A DNA stretch of 64,000 nucleotides from a virus. Shown here in pieces: positions 28,650-37,796 of this stretch; position 1 is the first letter of the stretch, and each line of letters starts with the position of its first letter. A model generated the notes under the pieces. The model did no database searches, was not told the origin of the DNA, and worked only from the letters and a program-made list of their open reading frames with translations. Made by a program: the position numbers and the translations under genes. The DNA lies in IMG/VR virus record IMGVR_UViG_3300042569_003232, positions 64,001-128,000 of that record. One strand, given 5' to 3'.

Positions 28650-29351
28650 ATGTCATCCTACACTAGAGAGATTTGTAAATTAACTGATAATCAAATAGTT
28701 TTCCCAATCAAAGATTATGAAAATATTGGAGATTCATTATCTTCAATAAATTATAATTTTAAAGCATTGGAAGTGTATACATGTAATTTTGAATATAGTG
28801 CAAATAATATTTGGAATCCACTATATTCCGCATTTACACAAAATAGTGCAATTTGGGAAAATCTAGTGAATAATGTGCAGACAAATAGTAGTTGTTGGCA
28901 AGAAACATATAATACTGTTAAAACTTTGAGTGCATATTGGTTAAAACCCGTTTCATTAATCTATCCTTATCCATTTAATATTGATGGTTCTGAAGAAGAT
29001 ATTATTAATGTAGTTTCTGTTTGGATAAACGAAACTATTCCAGTTGCCACTACAAGTTGTAGAAATTTTGTTGTTGGACAACAATTATTTGTTTTTACTC
29101 CTCAATATTCTCAAGTCAATAAGATATTTTCTCAAGAAGCAAACTTAGGAACAAAAACAATTGAGGTTGAATATACAGTGAATTGTATTGGTCGAGGAAC
29201 CAGAGGAGGAGTAAAAACCGTGAATGTAGATTTGGGAAATCAAAGAATTGATATATCTGCTGCCGATCAGTTTATTAGTAATTTCGCAGGTTTAAAATTT
29301 GTTGTCAATCCTCAAGGAACTAGTTGGATTTATGATTCCGCACTTTATTAA
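28650..29351 (+). CDS. probable tail-fibre/baseplate component
   Basis: 233 residues, Asn/Ser/Tyr-rich like its neighbours. The middle SSCWQETYNTVKTLSAYW-LKPVSLIYPYPF and VSVWINETIP resemble a segment of the next gene (SANWKNSSDLVYNLQGYW-EEPVQIAFYKTF and IETWLNDYFP), so the two are tandem paralogues. A TAAATAA box lies 7-13 nt before the ATG. No catalytic motif; assumed structural. Confidence 0.6.
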   Translation: MSSYTREICKLTDNQIVFPIKDYENIGDSLSSINYNFKALEVYTCNFEYSANNIWNPLYSAFTQNSAIWENLVNNVQTNSSCWQETYNTVKTLSAYWLKPVSLIYPYPFNIDGSEEDIINVVSVWINETIPVATTSCRNFVVGQQLFVFTPQYSQVNKIFSQEANLGTKTIEVEYTVNCIGRGTRGGVKTVNVDLGNQRIDISAADQFISNFAGLKFVVNPQGTSWIYDSALY

Positions 29352-29353
29352 TT

Positions 29354-30451
29354 ATGATTCAAGAAATTTCAGAGTACAAATATCTTGGTAATGGATTAGC
29401 TCAAATCAATTCTAACATGAATGAATTTAATGTTAGAATTGATCTTTTGTATAGTGATATTAGTAAATGGAACTCTCTGTTGAAATTTAATGAAATTGCG
29501 TCAAAATTGAGCGATCTTTCTACGTTTCTAAATTCTTATTCAGCTAATTGGAAAAATTCGTCTGATCTTGTTTACAATCTACAAGGATATTGGGAAGAAC
29601 CTGTTCAAATAGCTTTTTATAAAACATTTAATTATGTGGCTAATTTTGTAGAAATTGAAACATGGTTAAATGATTATTTTCCTGCAACAGATTTTTCACC
29701 AACACAAATCTTGCGTTGCGATTTCTTATGTAAAAATTATAGTGACGAAATGCTGGAGGGTGCCCGTATATTAAATTATGATTCGTCTAAATTAGAAGAA
29801 ATTGCTCTAAAATATACTACAACTGTTAAAAAAGTGTATAGATTTTTAGGAATCAAAAATCAATTAAATGCAATTATCTCTTTAATAAATTTCTTATTAA
29901 AAAAGTACAATTATACAAATTTTTACGTTGATAAAATTAAAGACCTTAGCAGTTATTCTACATTTGTGGAATTTGATAAGAGTACAAACATTTTCAGTTC
30001 AACACAATTAGCTAATTTCAGTGAAATTGATTTAGCATATTTCGATTCATATATAACACAATATAATAATTTGTATAATATCTATAAATCTAAATATATC
30101 GAATTAGAAGTTATTCCTCCAGAAGAAATTATACTATTCGATTTAAAAGATGTTGCTGTTACAAGTGGTGGAGCATTTTTCTATAAAATTATAAACAATT
30201 CTTGGACATATCATCCTTACTCCAATATCGAATTTTGTCCAAGAAATATTTGCAGTGATTGCTATAATTCATTGGATCTTAATGCCATTTATGAAAATCG
30301 TAAATATTGTGACAGTGTTCCTAAATATATTTTAACAGAATGTGGTGAAGCTATTCCTTATGGTGGAGCATTATCATTCTCCCCTAGTCAAATCTTTAAT
30401 AGTCCAGAAGAATTATTAGCGATTGAACAATTATCTGATTTATTTTCATGA
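29354..30451 (+). CDS. probable tail-fibre/baseplate component, paralogue of previous
   Basis: 365 residues, starting 2 nt after the previous stop. It shares the N-terminal coiled/helical block and the YW-EPV... W-L-N-DYFP segment with the preceding gene, then adds a unique domain and a Cys-containing C-terminus (CPRNICSDCYNS). Overlaps the next start (ATGA). Role inferred from context. Confidence 0.6.
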   Translation: MIQEISEYKYLGNGLAQINSNMNEFNVRIDLLYSDISKWNSLLKFNEIASKLSDLSTFLNSYSANWKNSSDLVYNLQGYWEEPVQIAFYKTFNYVANFVEIETWLNDYFPATDFSPTQILRCDFLCKNYSDEMLEGARILNYDSSKLEEIALKYTTTVKKVYRFLGIKNQLNAIISLINFLLKKYNYTNFYVDKIKDLSSYSTFVEFDKSTNIFSSTQLANFSEIDLAYFDSYITQYNNLYNIYKSKYIELEVIPPEEIILFDLKDVAVTSGGAFFYKIINNSWTYHPYSNIEFCPRNICSDCYNSLDLNAIYENRKYCDSVPKYILTECGEAIPYGGALSFSPSQIFNSPEELLAIEQLSDLFS

Positions 30452-31071
30452 ATTTCCGCACCGACGATCCACTATTCGCCAACTATAATGAGCAATTTAT
30501 TGAAATGTTTGTTAATGGCGTTCGTAAAAAATTCTTTGTTGAAAAGACTAATTCTTTTGCATTGCTATCATCAACTACTCTTTTTGATCCAAACCTTTAT
30601 GATTACAGTTTTATCAAAGTTTCGGATGAACAAGAATGTGGAAACAAGTGTATTACTGAAGGTATTACTATTCGGGTAATATATTCAGGAAATCCGACTT
30701 ATCAAGGTATTACAAATCCATGTCCACAACCTCATAATTGTAATGCGTCCAGATATTTGTTTTATGCAAATGGTTTATTTTTGGGCGATGTAAACTTGGA
30801 CAACTATCCTTCTGGAGGTGAAAGAGAAAGCTCATTTGTGTTATCTACTGCTGAAGCGGAAAGTATTGCATCTGTCGATGAAAAGAAAATAACATTTCAA
30901 TTAATTTGTAATGTCGCAGGAAATCCTAAAAAAGGAAAGAATGGTAGTCTCGGTCCCGGAGTTTGTCATGAATCTATTCCATGGGTTTATATCACATCAA
31001 AATCTGGAGCAGTATTATATAGCGGTTGTCCAAGTCAAAATGAATTTACTATTGAATTAATGTGTAGTTAA
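30448..31071 (+). CDS. Cys-rich probable virion protein
   Basis: 207 residues with about ten Cys spread through a beta-rich chain (CGNKC, CPQPHNC, GVCHES, SGCPS, ELMCS). Coupled by 4-nt overlap to the previous gene; last of the four-gene adhesin block. No recognised domain. Confidence 0.6.
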   Translation: MNFRTDDPLFANYNEQFIEMFVNGVRKKFFVEKTNSFALLSSTTLFDPNLYDYSFIKVSDEQECGNKCITEGITIRVIYSGNPTYQGITNPCPQPHNCNASRYLFYANGLFLGDVNLDNYPSGGERESSFVLSTAEAESIASVDEKKITFQLICNVAGNPKKGKNGSLGPGVCHESIPWVYITSKSGAVLYSGCPSQNEFTIELMCS

Positions 31072-31086
31072 CGGTTAATATCTATA

Positions 31087-32133
31087 ATGAACCCAACCGA
31101 TAAAATTATACTATCCGGTTTAGCAAATAGTAAAACATCTCTCGGGGAAGTTTTCCGTCGTTATGTGGAATGTTTTCAACAATTTTCTAATCCTGATGTT
31201 TTTGATATAAATATTTTTTCATCGAATTCTGAATCAGACGAAGTATTTTTTCCTAAATACACTAAAAAAATTGATCATAATATTCGATTTATTCACACAA
31301 CAATAAAAAATTATCTAGAACTTTCAAAAATAACTAAACCTCGTTGCAGTTGTTGTAGAAACCTAGATGATTATAAAAAAATCGGTTATTTTGTATGGGA
31401 AAGTAGTAAATTAGAAGATGAAGAAGCAGAAATGTTATCTGATTTTGATGAAATATGGACCGCAAGTAATTATTGCAAACAAATATTTTCTAATTATATT
31501 TCTTCCGATAAAATTAGAATAATAAAGCATCCCATTCCTTTTCCTTTGAAGAATTATAGCAAATTCGAGAAATTCACTATTCTAATCATGGGAAATATAT
31601 CTAGTAACATTGATCGGAAAAATATAATGGATAGTTTGAGTGTTGCAAAAACTGTGAAATCGTTGTATCCCGAAACCCGAATTTTATTTAAAACATTTAC
31701 AATATCTGATACAGAACGAAGTCTTATTTCTTATTTAAACCAAGACGCTGACATAACAGTAATAGACGAATATTACTCGTCATTACAAGTTCAAGAATTA
31801 ATCGCAAAATCTCATGTATTATTATCCATGCATCGAAGTGAAGGTTTCGGATTGTGCTTGGCAGAAGCAATTCCATTAAATACAATTCCATTAGCAACGA
31901 ATTATTCGGGTAATACGGATTTTATGTCTGATCCGAGATTATTAATAGATTATGATTTAGTGGATACAAATCATAATTTGTTTTTAGGGCAATGGGCAAA
32001 TCCAAAATTTGACGATGCAGTGGATAAATTAGTAAATATTATTGAAAATTATGGGTCAACAACTTACAACTTCTCTAATATAAATGATTATTCATTTGAA
32101 AATGTTACAAAATCTATAAAACAAATAATATGA
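31087..32133 (+). CDS. glycosyltransferase (GT-B, group 1-like)
   Basis: 348 residues. The C-terminal half has the group 1/GT4 pattern: ILIMGNISSNIDRKN (nucleotide-sugar loop), then HRSEGFGLCLAEAI-P, where the E-x7-E-like SEGFGLCLAE binds the donor, and YSGNTDF. The N-terminal half contains GYFVWESSKLEDEE and EIWTASNY, also common in this family. It probably glycosylates virion fibres or host surface glycans. ATGA overlap with the FkbM-like gene suggests joint action. Confidence 0.8.
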   Translation: MNPTDKIILSGLANSKTSLGEVFRRYVECFQQFSNPDVFDINIFSSNSESDEVFFPKYTKKIDHNIRFIHTTIKNYLELSKITKPRCSCCRNLDDYKKIGYFVWESSKLEDEEAEMLSDFDEIWTASNYCKQIFSNYISSDKIRIIKHPIPFPLKNYSKFEKFTILIMGNISSNIDRKNIMDSLSVAKTVKSLYPETRILFKTFTISDTERSLISYLNQDADITVIDEYYSSLQVQELIAKSHVLLSMHRSEGFGLCLAEAIPLNTIPLATNYSGNTDFMSDPRLLIDYDLVDTNHNLFLGQWANPKFDDAVDKLVNIIENYGSTTYNFSNINDYSFENVTKSIKQII

Positions 32134-32795
32134 TATTTCGTAAAAATACAAACGATGAAATAGTATTCAACAGTGTATATTATTACAATGAGTACAAGAT
32201 TGACAAGTTTCTTGAGACTGATATTATATTAGATATTGGCGGACATATTGGGTCATTCGCTTTAAAAGCATGGGAATGCAATTCCAGAAATATATACACT
32301 TATGAACCGTTTCATGAAAATTTCCAAATATTATCTAATAATATAGAAGGCAAAGATATTCAGGCTTTTCAAAAAGCAGTTAGAGGAAATTATAGATTAA
32401 AAAATATGCAAATAATCGTAGGAGATAATATCAAAAATGCAGAAATAAAAAATTATGGAGGATTATGCTTGGCAGAGGGGAATGATATAGAAGTTATAAC
32501 ATTGGAAGAAATTGTTCAAAATCTTTCTTCCAATGTTAAATTGATGAAACTTGATTGTGAAGGTAGTGAATATTCTATAATATTTGAAAGCCCGGAATAT
32601 ATTTTTGAGAAAATAGAAAATATAGTAGGTGAAGTTCATCTTTGTGATTTACCTATAAACTTTGTAAATGGGAAATCATTAACTCATAAAGATTTCGTAG
32701 ATAAATTAATTTCCTTGGGTTATACTGTAAAATATCAATCCATAGCAAATGATAATTCTCTGGCATTGTTTATTGCAACTAGAAACGATAAGTAG
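32130..32795 (+). CDS. FkbM-family methyltransferase
   Basis: 221 residues. ILDIGGHIGSFAL (about 32-44) is the SAM-binding motif I; YTYEPFHENF, VKLMKLDCEGSEYSI (motif with D-C-E-G-x-E) and EVHLCDL fit the FkbM methyltransferase family that O-methylates sugars. Coupled to the glycosyltransferase by a 4-nt overlap, so likely modifies the same glycan. Confidence 0.87.
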   Translation: MIFRKNTNDEIVFNSVYYYNEYKIDKFLETDIILDIGGHIGSFALKAWECNSRNIYTYEPFHENFQILSNNIEGKDIQAFQKAVRGNYRLKNMQIIVGDNIKNAEIKNYGGLCLAEGNDIEVITLEEIVQNLSSNVKLMKLDCEGSEYSIIFESPEYIFEKIENIVGEVHLCDLPINFVNGKSLTHKDFVDKLISLGYTVKYQSIANDNSLALFIATRNDK

Positions 32796-32801
32796 TTTAT
32801 T

Positions 32802-33134
32802 ATGTTTAAGAAATTTATCGCAGCATTACAAATAGTTAAAAATCGTGAAAAAATAAAAGCGGTTTTGAATGGAACTTATGTAGCAATTAATAAAACACTT
32901 GTTGCATTGAATTATATCAGTGAACATACAAACGATACAAAACTTGGTCAACTTCTTCAAAAGAATCTACCTCAAATTGTAAGCGTTTTATCTAAAGTAA
33001 AATTAGTTTTTGAAAAATTTGGTCCATATGTTGGCTTAGATTTAACCGTAACTGAACAGAAAGTTCAAACTGAAGAAGTTATGTTGCAAAACTTAGTAGT
33101 TGCGGAAAACCGACTTAATGAACTTCTTAAATAA
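32802..33134 (+). CDS. hypothetical helical protein
   Basis: 110 residues, amphipathic helices, basic N-terminus, no transmembrane segment. Overlaps the next gene's start by 17 nt. Possible virion or membrane-associated factor; not recognised. Confidence 0.55.
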   Translation: MFKKFIAALQIVKNREKIKAVLNGTYVAINKTLVALNYISEHTNDTKLGQLLQKNLPQIVSVLSKVKLVFEKFGPYVGLDLTVTEQKVQTEEVMLQNLVVAENRLNELLK

Positions 33135-33345
33135 TCAATCGTATAATCTTGTTAGATATACTTTTACATTAATAGCACTTTGTTCTATAATAATCGGCTT
33201 TTTCATGGGAAAAGTCGCTCCAGAAATTTTTTATGCAACGGTCGGAGGAATTATATCACATTTCTACCAAGAAACTACTATTAAAAAATTAAACTCAAAA
33301 GTCAAAGCACAAAACGATGAAATAAAAGTTTTAAAAAATGAGTAA
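33118..33345 (+). CDS. small membrane protein with coiled-coil tail (holin-like topology)
   Basis: 75 residues from the ATG at 33118. Two hydrophobic stretches (about 10-32 and 36-50) are followed by a charged helical tail (KLNSKVKAQNDEIKVLKNE). Topology resembles small phage holins or spanin-like proteins, but no lysis gene is adjacent, so this is only a possibility. Confidence 0.55.
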   Translation: MNFLNNQSYNLVRYTFTLIALCSIIIGFFMGKVAPEIFYATVGGIISHFYQETTIKKLNSKVKAQNDEIKVLKNE

Positions 33346-33823
33346 GAAACGCACGTATCGTGAATTTAAGCAAGGGTTCTTCAAACCTGTAGACTCAGCC
33401 AAGTGTCTTAACAAAACGCCTCCTGAGTACCGTTCCGGCTTGGAATTAAAGGTTATGAAAGTCTTGGATAAAAATCCTAATGTGTTGTCTTGGAGTAGTG
33501 AAAAAGTGATAGTTCCATATGTTCATCCTATAAAAACGGCTCAAAGTGGAAGAACAGAAATTGCACGGTATTTTGTAGATTTTTATATGAAATTAAGAGT
33601 CGGGGAAACTATTAAAGAATTTTTAGTGGAGATTAAACCGCATAAACAAACTAAACAGCCGACTACTCATGGCAACAAGAAAAAGTCTACAATTTTATAT
33701 GAAAATGTACAATGGGCTATTAATCAGGCAAAATGGGAGGCTGCAAAAAAATATTGCGAAAAAAAGAATATGCAATTCATTATTATCGACGAAAATAACA
33801 TTGAAAAATTACTTTCCACATAA
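33338..33823 (+). CDS. 4: head completion nuclease (T4 gp4-like)
   Basis: 161 residues, close to T4 gp4 (about 150). The pattern of T4 gp4 is kept: N-terminal YREFKQGFFKP, YRSGLELKVMKVLDKNPNV, WSSEKVIVPYV, RYFVDFYMK and FLVEIKPHKQTKQP, where D-F-Y and E-I-K are the TnsA/Mrr-type nuclease core residues. gp4 acts at the portal end of filled heads to complete them and help attach tails. Confidence 0.88.
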   Translation: MSKKRTYREFKQGFFKPVDSAKCLNKTPPEYRSGLELKVMKVLDKNPNVLSWSSEKVIVPYVHPIKTAQSGRTEIARYFVDFYMKLRVGETIKEFLVEIKPHKQTKQPTTHGNKKKSTILYENVQWAINQAKWEAAKKYCEKKNMQFIIIDENNIEKLLST

Positions 33824-33845
33824 CCCACGGTAAGTATAATTATAC

Positions 33846-34571
33846 ATGGGAATACACCGTGCCAAAAACGTAAAAGAACGGATGAAAACTTCGTTCTTAA
33901 TATCTGAGCCATTTTCTTGGAATTATAAACAAGAAGAGATTTTAGAAAAGATGTTGGATTGTAAATCTAAATGTATCATAGTCGATTCTTTAGCAGGAAC
34001 AGGAAAAACAATAATGTCTACTTTTGCAGCACTACGAATTCTTCAGCGAAATAAATGTAAGAAAATATATTATGTTCGCAGTGCCGTAGAATCTGCTCAA
34101 AGTAAATTATGTGCGCTACCGGGCAGTTGGGAAGAAAAGATTGCTGTTTATGCAGGTCCATTTCATGATGCACTAAATAAACTCCTAAAACCTGAAGAAA
34201 TAGACAATTTTACTAAAGATGGAATTATCGAAGTTATTCCGGTTTCCTATCTTCGCGGTCGAAGTCTTGATAATGCAGTTATTATTGTTGATGAGGGACA
34301 GAATTTTGTTATGAATGAACTTATTACAATTATGACTCGCTTGGAAGAAAATTCCAAAATGTTTTTAATTGCAGATTCTGATCAATGCGATTTGCCTAAA
34401 AACTTTCAACAAGAATTTTCTAAACTAGTTAATCTTTTCAATAATTCAGAATCTGAAAAACATGGAATACACTACTTTGAATTGCGTGATCCTGAACTTG
34501 TTATGAGAAGTGCATTTGTAAAATACATTTCTAAACGATATAGCGATTATAAAAAATTGATAACCTCTTAA
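33846..34571 (+). CDS. phoH: PhoH-like ATPase
   Basis: 241 residues with Walker A SLAGTGKTIM (about 48-57), the PhoH-typical YYVRSAVESAQ and GPFHDALNKLL segments, Walker B AVIIVDEGQN (about 136-145), and an ADSDQCD sensor. PhoH-like ATPases are frequent in phages; the biochemical role (RNA or DNA translocation) is unsettled. Followed by a bidirectional terminator. Confidence 0.87.
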   Translation: MGIHRAKNVKERMKTSFLISEPFSWNYKQEEILEKMLDCKSKCIIVDSLAGTGKTIMSTFAALRILQRNKCKKIYYVRSAVESAQSKLCALPGSWEEKIAVYAGPFHDALNKLLKPEEIDNFTKDGIIEVIPVSYLRGRSLDNAVIIVDEGQNFVMNELITIMTRLEENSKMFLIADSDQCDLPKNFQQEFSKLVNLFNNSESEKHGIHYFELRDPELVMRSAFVKYISKRYSDYKKLITS

Positions 34572-34573
34572 AT

Positions 34574-34604
34574 AAAAAACCCGGATAAAAATCCGGGTTT
34601 TTTA
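34574..34604. terminator. bidirectional terminator
   Basis: A6, ACCCGGAT/ATCCGGGT around AAAA, T6; between converging phoH and the small minus gene. Confidence 0.9.
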
Positions 34605-34607
34605 TTT

Positions 34608-34790
34608 TTATTGATTTTCGAAATGAGTTATCGCTTCTTTTAAGATTGATAGTTCATCTTGTGTTAATAGTAATGTTCCTCCATGATCATCACGAAGTAC
34701 AAAACTATTATTATCTGGGATTTTTTCAATTGAAGGGCAGCAAGAACCTGCTCTGCAAAGTTTAACAGTGTTTTGATTTATTATTACCAT
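34608..34790 (-). CDS. small hypothetical protein
   Basis: 60 residues. C-x5-CC near the N-terminus, then VLRDDHGGTLLLTQDELSILKEAI, a pattern seen in small phage and bacterial regulatory-like proteins of unknown function. Ends at the bidirectional terminator. Confidence 0.6.
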   Translation of the reverse strand: MVIINQNTVKLCRAGSCCPSIEKIPDNNSFVLRDDHGGTLLLTQDELSILKEAITHFENQ

Positions 34791-34821
34791 ACGCTATTAT
34801 TTACTATTTTTCTGGGTCTTT

Positions 34822-35514
34822 TCAAACTACATTCTTGATTTGACTTCTCAATGCAATTTCGTCATACATTGTTTCCAAGTCACCCAAAACTGATTGTTCA
34901 GTTTCAATCAAGTCACCTTCTGGATTTAAGTATTCCCGAATAGTGTTTATCTTTTCATGAACGTCACCTTCTAAAAGAATAAATGCAGGTTGATCTTCTT
35001 TATCAAAAACCACTCCGCTATTCTTTTTATAATGTTCATAAATTCCGTGAAAAACATTATCAATTTCTTCACGATATTTTTCACTAGTTGAACGATTTGG
35101 GGACGGTGATAATTGTATATTCGGATTTAATGGAAGCCAAAAAATTATATCATAAAACTTCAGACTCTCTTTTGTCAAGAGAAGTGATGTTGCAAGAAAT
35201 TCACTATTTGCATTTTCATCCTCTGATAGCTTATTATATTCTGCTAACCATAGGGAGTATGCCAAATTATCCAATACACACCGATCATGTAGAGTTTTTG
35301 TTTTTCCTGAATTTTCAAGTGCTTGATCAACAAGAAAATCACGAATAATTTTCTGTGATTCTAGTGTGCCATTTTCATTCAAAGTTAATTCTTTTTCTCT
35401 AATCAAGTCTCGGTAAGACTTCGTCGGGGTTTCATACATAGGCCAAAACTGTTTAAAAGTTTCAACTAATGTTGTTTTTCCATTGTTTTGCGTTCCTGTT
35501 ATAGCAATTCTCAT
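34822..35514 (-). CDS. P-loop kinase/ATPase, NadR-like (AAA_28)
   Basis: 230 residues. Walker A GTQNNGKTTL (about 7-16), HDRCVLDNLAYS (lid/base-recognising D-R motif typical of nucleoside-kinase-like proteins) and a DIIFWLPLNP strand. This matches the NadR-like AAA_28 ATPases, some of which phosphorylate nicotinamide riboside; the substrate here is unproven. Overlaps the vWA gene by 4 nt. Confidence 0.7.
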   Translation of the reverse strand: MRIAITGTQNNGKTTLVETFKQFWPMYETPTKSYRDLIREKELTLNENGTLESQKIIRDFLVDQALENSGKTKTLHDRCVLDNLAYSLWLAEYNKLSEDENANSEFLATSLLLTKESLKFYDIIFWLPLNPNIQLSPSPNRSTSEKYREEIDNVFHGIYEHYKKNSGVVFDKEDQPAFILLEGDVHEKINTIREYLNPEGDLIETEQSVLGDLETMYDEIALRSQIKNVV

Positions 35515-36161
35515 ACAACTTCTTTATCATTCTCTTTTTCGTCAAAGCTAAAAGTGCGGCAATATGTTGATGCATCTGTTCGATCCAATGTTTTATAAGA
35601 GGTATAGCTGTCACAAACTGATTTAAAACCTTCTGATATGCTTGTCGAATCTCTGGCAAAACCTCTAGAAGATGAACCTGTAATACCAAGAGATTGATGT
35701 TGCTTTAGCACTGCTTCTTCTCCTGCACCAAGGAAAACAAAATCCCATGCATATTTTTCACGTTGATGTTTAATTTTTTCCGAAACAGTGGATGCAGAGA
35801 ATTCTTTGGATGCATTTTCAAATCCATCTGTTATAACTAAAAACAATACCCGATTAGGACGATCTTCTTCTGCCATTTTTACCAGTTTTTCTCCAACAAT
35901 TGTCATTGTTTTTCCAATTGCATCCAATAATGCAGTTGATCCTCTTGGGGAAATGGAAATATTAATATCATCTTTAATGTCCTTGTCGGTGAATACTGTT
36001 TCGTATTGATCGTCAAATTGGTAAAATGATACTTTTGTTTCATCTCCGCTATTTTTTTCTTTTTCCAAAAAAGTTTTAATTCCTCCGGTAATATCATGGG
36101 CAATACTGTTCATTGACCCACTTCTGTCTAAAATTATGTTCAAGTCTGTATAATTCTTCAT
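35511..36161 (-). CDS. von Willebrand factor A domain protein
   Basis: 216 residues with a complete MIDAS: D12-x-S14-x-S16 (DRSGS), a Thr in the SPRGSTALLDAI loop, and ITDGFEN. Such domains bind partners through a metal ion. Coupled to the NadR-like ATPase; vWA/ATPase pairs often act as metal- or partner-chaperone machines (inference). Confidence 0.85.
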   Translation of the reverse strand: MKNYTDLNIILDRSGSMNSIAHDITGGIKTFLEKEKNSGDETKVSFYQFDDQYETVFTDKDIKDDINISISPRGSTALLDAIGKTMTIVGEKLVKMAEEDRPNRVLFLVITDGFENASKEFSASTVSEKIKHQREKYAWDFVFLGAGEEAVLKQHQSLGITGSSSRGFARDSTSISEGFKSVCDSYTSYKTLDRTDASTYCRTFSFDEKENDKEVV

Positions 36162-36193
36162 ACTTTATAAGTTACATTATTTCTTTGTATTTG

Positions 36194-36397
36194 TCAAGAT
36201 TTTTCCTCCGTTTCATTATCTTCCTTTTGAATTGGTTTTATCTTTTTTAAGAATTTAATAAAATCTTTTTTATTCAATTCCTTAATTTCTAATTTCTCCC
36301 AATCAATCATCATTTTATATTGGGAAAATAATTTACCCAACTGATCTAAAAACTTTTTTTCATGCTTGTCTAATTTAGCCATTCTTTTAATATACAC
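36194..36397 (-). CDS. small basic helical protein
   Basis: 67 residues (62 from the second ATG at 36382, the preferred start because it lies 6 nt after the -10 box). Very Lys/Glu-rich, helical. Function unknown. Confidence 0.5.
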   Translation of the reverse strand: MYIKRMAKLDKHEKKFLDQLGKLFSQYKMMIDWEKLEIKELNKKDFIKFLKKIKPIQKEDNETEEKS

Positions 36398-36416
36398 TAC
36401 AACATTTTCATGTCAA
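36389..36416 (-). promoter_or_regulatory. sigma70-like promoter, divergent pair
   Basis: TTGACA (36411-36416), 16-nt spacer, TATATT (36389-36394), minus strand. It lies back to back with the plus promoter at 36422. Confidence 0.75.
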
Positions 36417-36421
36417 GAGGG

Positions 36422-36449
36422 TTGACAATTTTGCGGTATCATGTATCAT
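36422..36449 (+). promoter_or_regulatory. sigma70-like promoter of metallophosphatase operon
   Basis: TTGACA (36422-36427), 16-nt spacer, TATCAT (36444-36449); the ATG at 36455 is 5 nt downstream, so transcription should start at or beside the start codon. Confidence 0.75.
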
Positions 36450-36454
36450 AATTT

Positions 36455-37258
36455 ATGAACACTCCTTACAAACTGAATCGTAATAGTTACGACAATATCT
36501 ACTTTTCCAGTGATTTCCACTACAATCATCAAAAAGATTTTTTGTGGAAGCCGCGTGGTTTTTCTTCTTTTCAAGATCATGATATGTTTTTGGAAAATGA
36601 AGTTTCTAAACTAACGAAAAACGATTTGTTAATTTTTCTCGGAGATTTTAGCCTAAATTCTCCCCCTGAACAAAGTGCTGCATTGTTGCAAAAAATAAAT
36701 GCCCGAATGTTTTACATTTTCGGCAACCATGAATCATATCACTCTCGTTTTTATAAAGATTCCCTTCGAAATTATTATAAGCAAACTTTTGATTATTCTA
36801 TGCGAGATGCAGGACATGATCACGGGTCATTAGACGGAATAAACACTGTTTCTGATCATCCGTTCCAAACTTTCCCATTTTCAGTGGGAAAATATACTAA
36901 TTCAGGGTTTCCGGGACTTCGGAAAAAATTGAAAGATGTTCAAGAAAATGATATCGTTTATTGGGGCGAAGAAGGTTATTTCAAAATTGGAAATACTTTT
37001 CTATTTTGCCGTCACATGGCTCCCCGAATTTGGGACAAAGTAAAGCATTCTAATTATGTGGCTATTTGTGGGCATTCTCATGGTCATTTATTTCCTGCAA
37101 ATCCTGAATGTAAAAATCAAGGTAAAATCCTAGATGTTGGAGTCGATAATGCAATAAAGTATAATGGAACTGCATTCTTCAAAATAGAAGAAATTGAAAC
37201 TATTATGCATAGTAAAACTATTGTTATTGAAGATCATCATGGATGCGAACATGTATAA
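36455..37258 (+). CDS. calcineurin-like metallophosphoesterase
   Basis: 267 residues. Metal-binding motifs in order: SSDFHYNH (D-x-H), FLGDFS (G-D), FGNHES (GNH-E), then HMAPR and CGHSHGH near the C-terminus. This is the layout of small phage calcineurin-like phosphoesterases, which hydrolyse phosphodiesters or phosphoproteins; substrate unknown. It starts a plus-strand operon with the SLOG protein and a 2H phosphoesterase. Confidence 0.87.
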   Translation: MNTPYKLNRNSYDNIYFSSDFHYNHQKDFLWKPRGFSSFQDHDMFLENEVSKLTKNDLLIFLGDFSLNSPPEQSAALLQKINARMFYIFGNHESYHSRFYKDSLRNYYKQTFDYSMRDAGHDHGSLDGINTVSDHPFQTFPFSVGKYTNSGFPGLRKKLKDVQENDIVYWGEEGYFKIGNTFLFCRHMAPRIWDKVKHSNYVAICGHSHGHLFPANPECKNQGKILDVGVDNAIKYNGTAFFKIEEIETIMHSKTIVIEDHHGCEHV

Positions 37259-37796
37259 ATTTTTCGTCGGAATAGGAAGTCGAAGCACTCCTGAATCGTA
37301 TATTCCTTTAATTGAAAAAATATCAGAGAAATTAATTTCTCGTAATTATATTCTTCGTTCCGGAGGAGCAAGTGGTGCAGACACTTTTTGGGAAAATGCA
37401 TATGATAAGTTTGGTGGCAAAAAAGAAATATATCTTCCTTGGAAAAATTTTAACAATAATTCTTCGGAACTATATCATATAAGCAATGAAGCACTCGAAA
37501 GGGCAGAATACTATCATCCCAATTGGAGTTCTTTATCAGATGCTGCTAAAAAATTACATGCCAGAAATACATACCAAATATTAGGAGATGATTCGGGGCG
37601 TTATAATACAAATGGTCGATATTTTGGTTGGAGTTTTAGTGATATGGTTATCTGCTACACGGCAGACGGAAAAGATACTGGTGGAACAGGACAGGCGATA
37701 AGAATCGCTCGACAATATAACGTTCCTGTGTATAATCTCTACCATTACGGCGAAAATATCCTACAAATAATTGAACAATATGAATTATTTTCTTAA
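37251..37796 (+). CDS. SLOG (DprA/LOG-like) domain protein
   Basis: 181 residues from the ATG at 37251, which overlaps the upstream stop; an alternative start is 37239. Signature: FFVGIGSRSTPE at the start and ILRSGGASGADTFWENA, the nucleotide-binding GS and GGxxGxD loops of SLOG proteins, then GGTGQAIRIARQ. SLOG domains sense or process nucleotides derived from NAD, ADP-ribose or nucleosides. In phages such proteins could interfere with nucleotide-signal defence (inference). Confidence 0.78.
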   Translation: MYKFFVGIGSRSTPESYIPLIEKISEKLISRNYILRSGGASGADTFWENAYDKFGGKKEIYLPWKNFNNNSSELYHISNEALERAEYYHPNWSSLSDAAKKLHARNTYQILGDDSGRYNTNGRYFGWSFSDMVICYTADGKDTGGTGQAIRIARQYNVPVYNLYHYGENILQIIEQYELFS

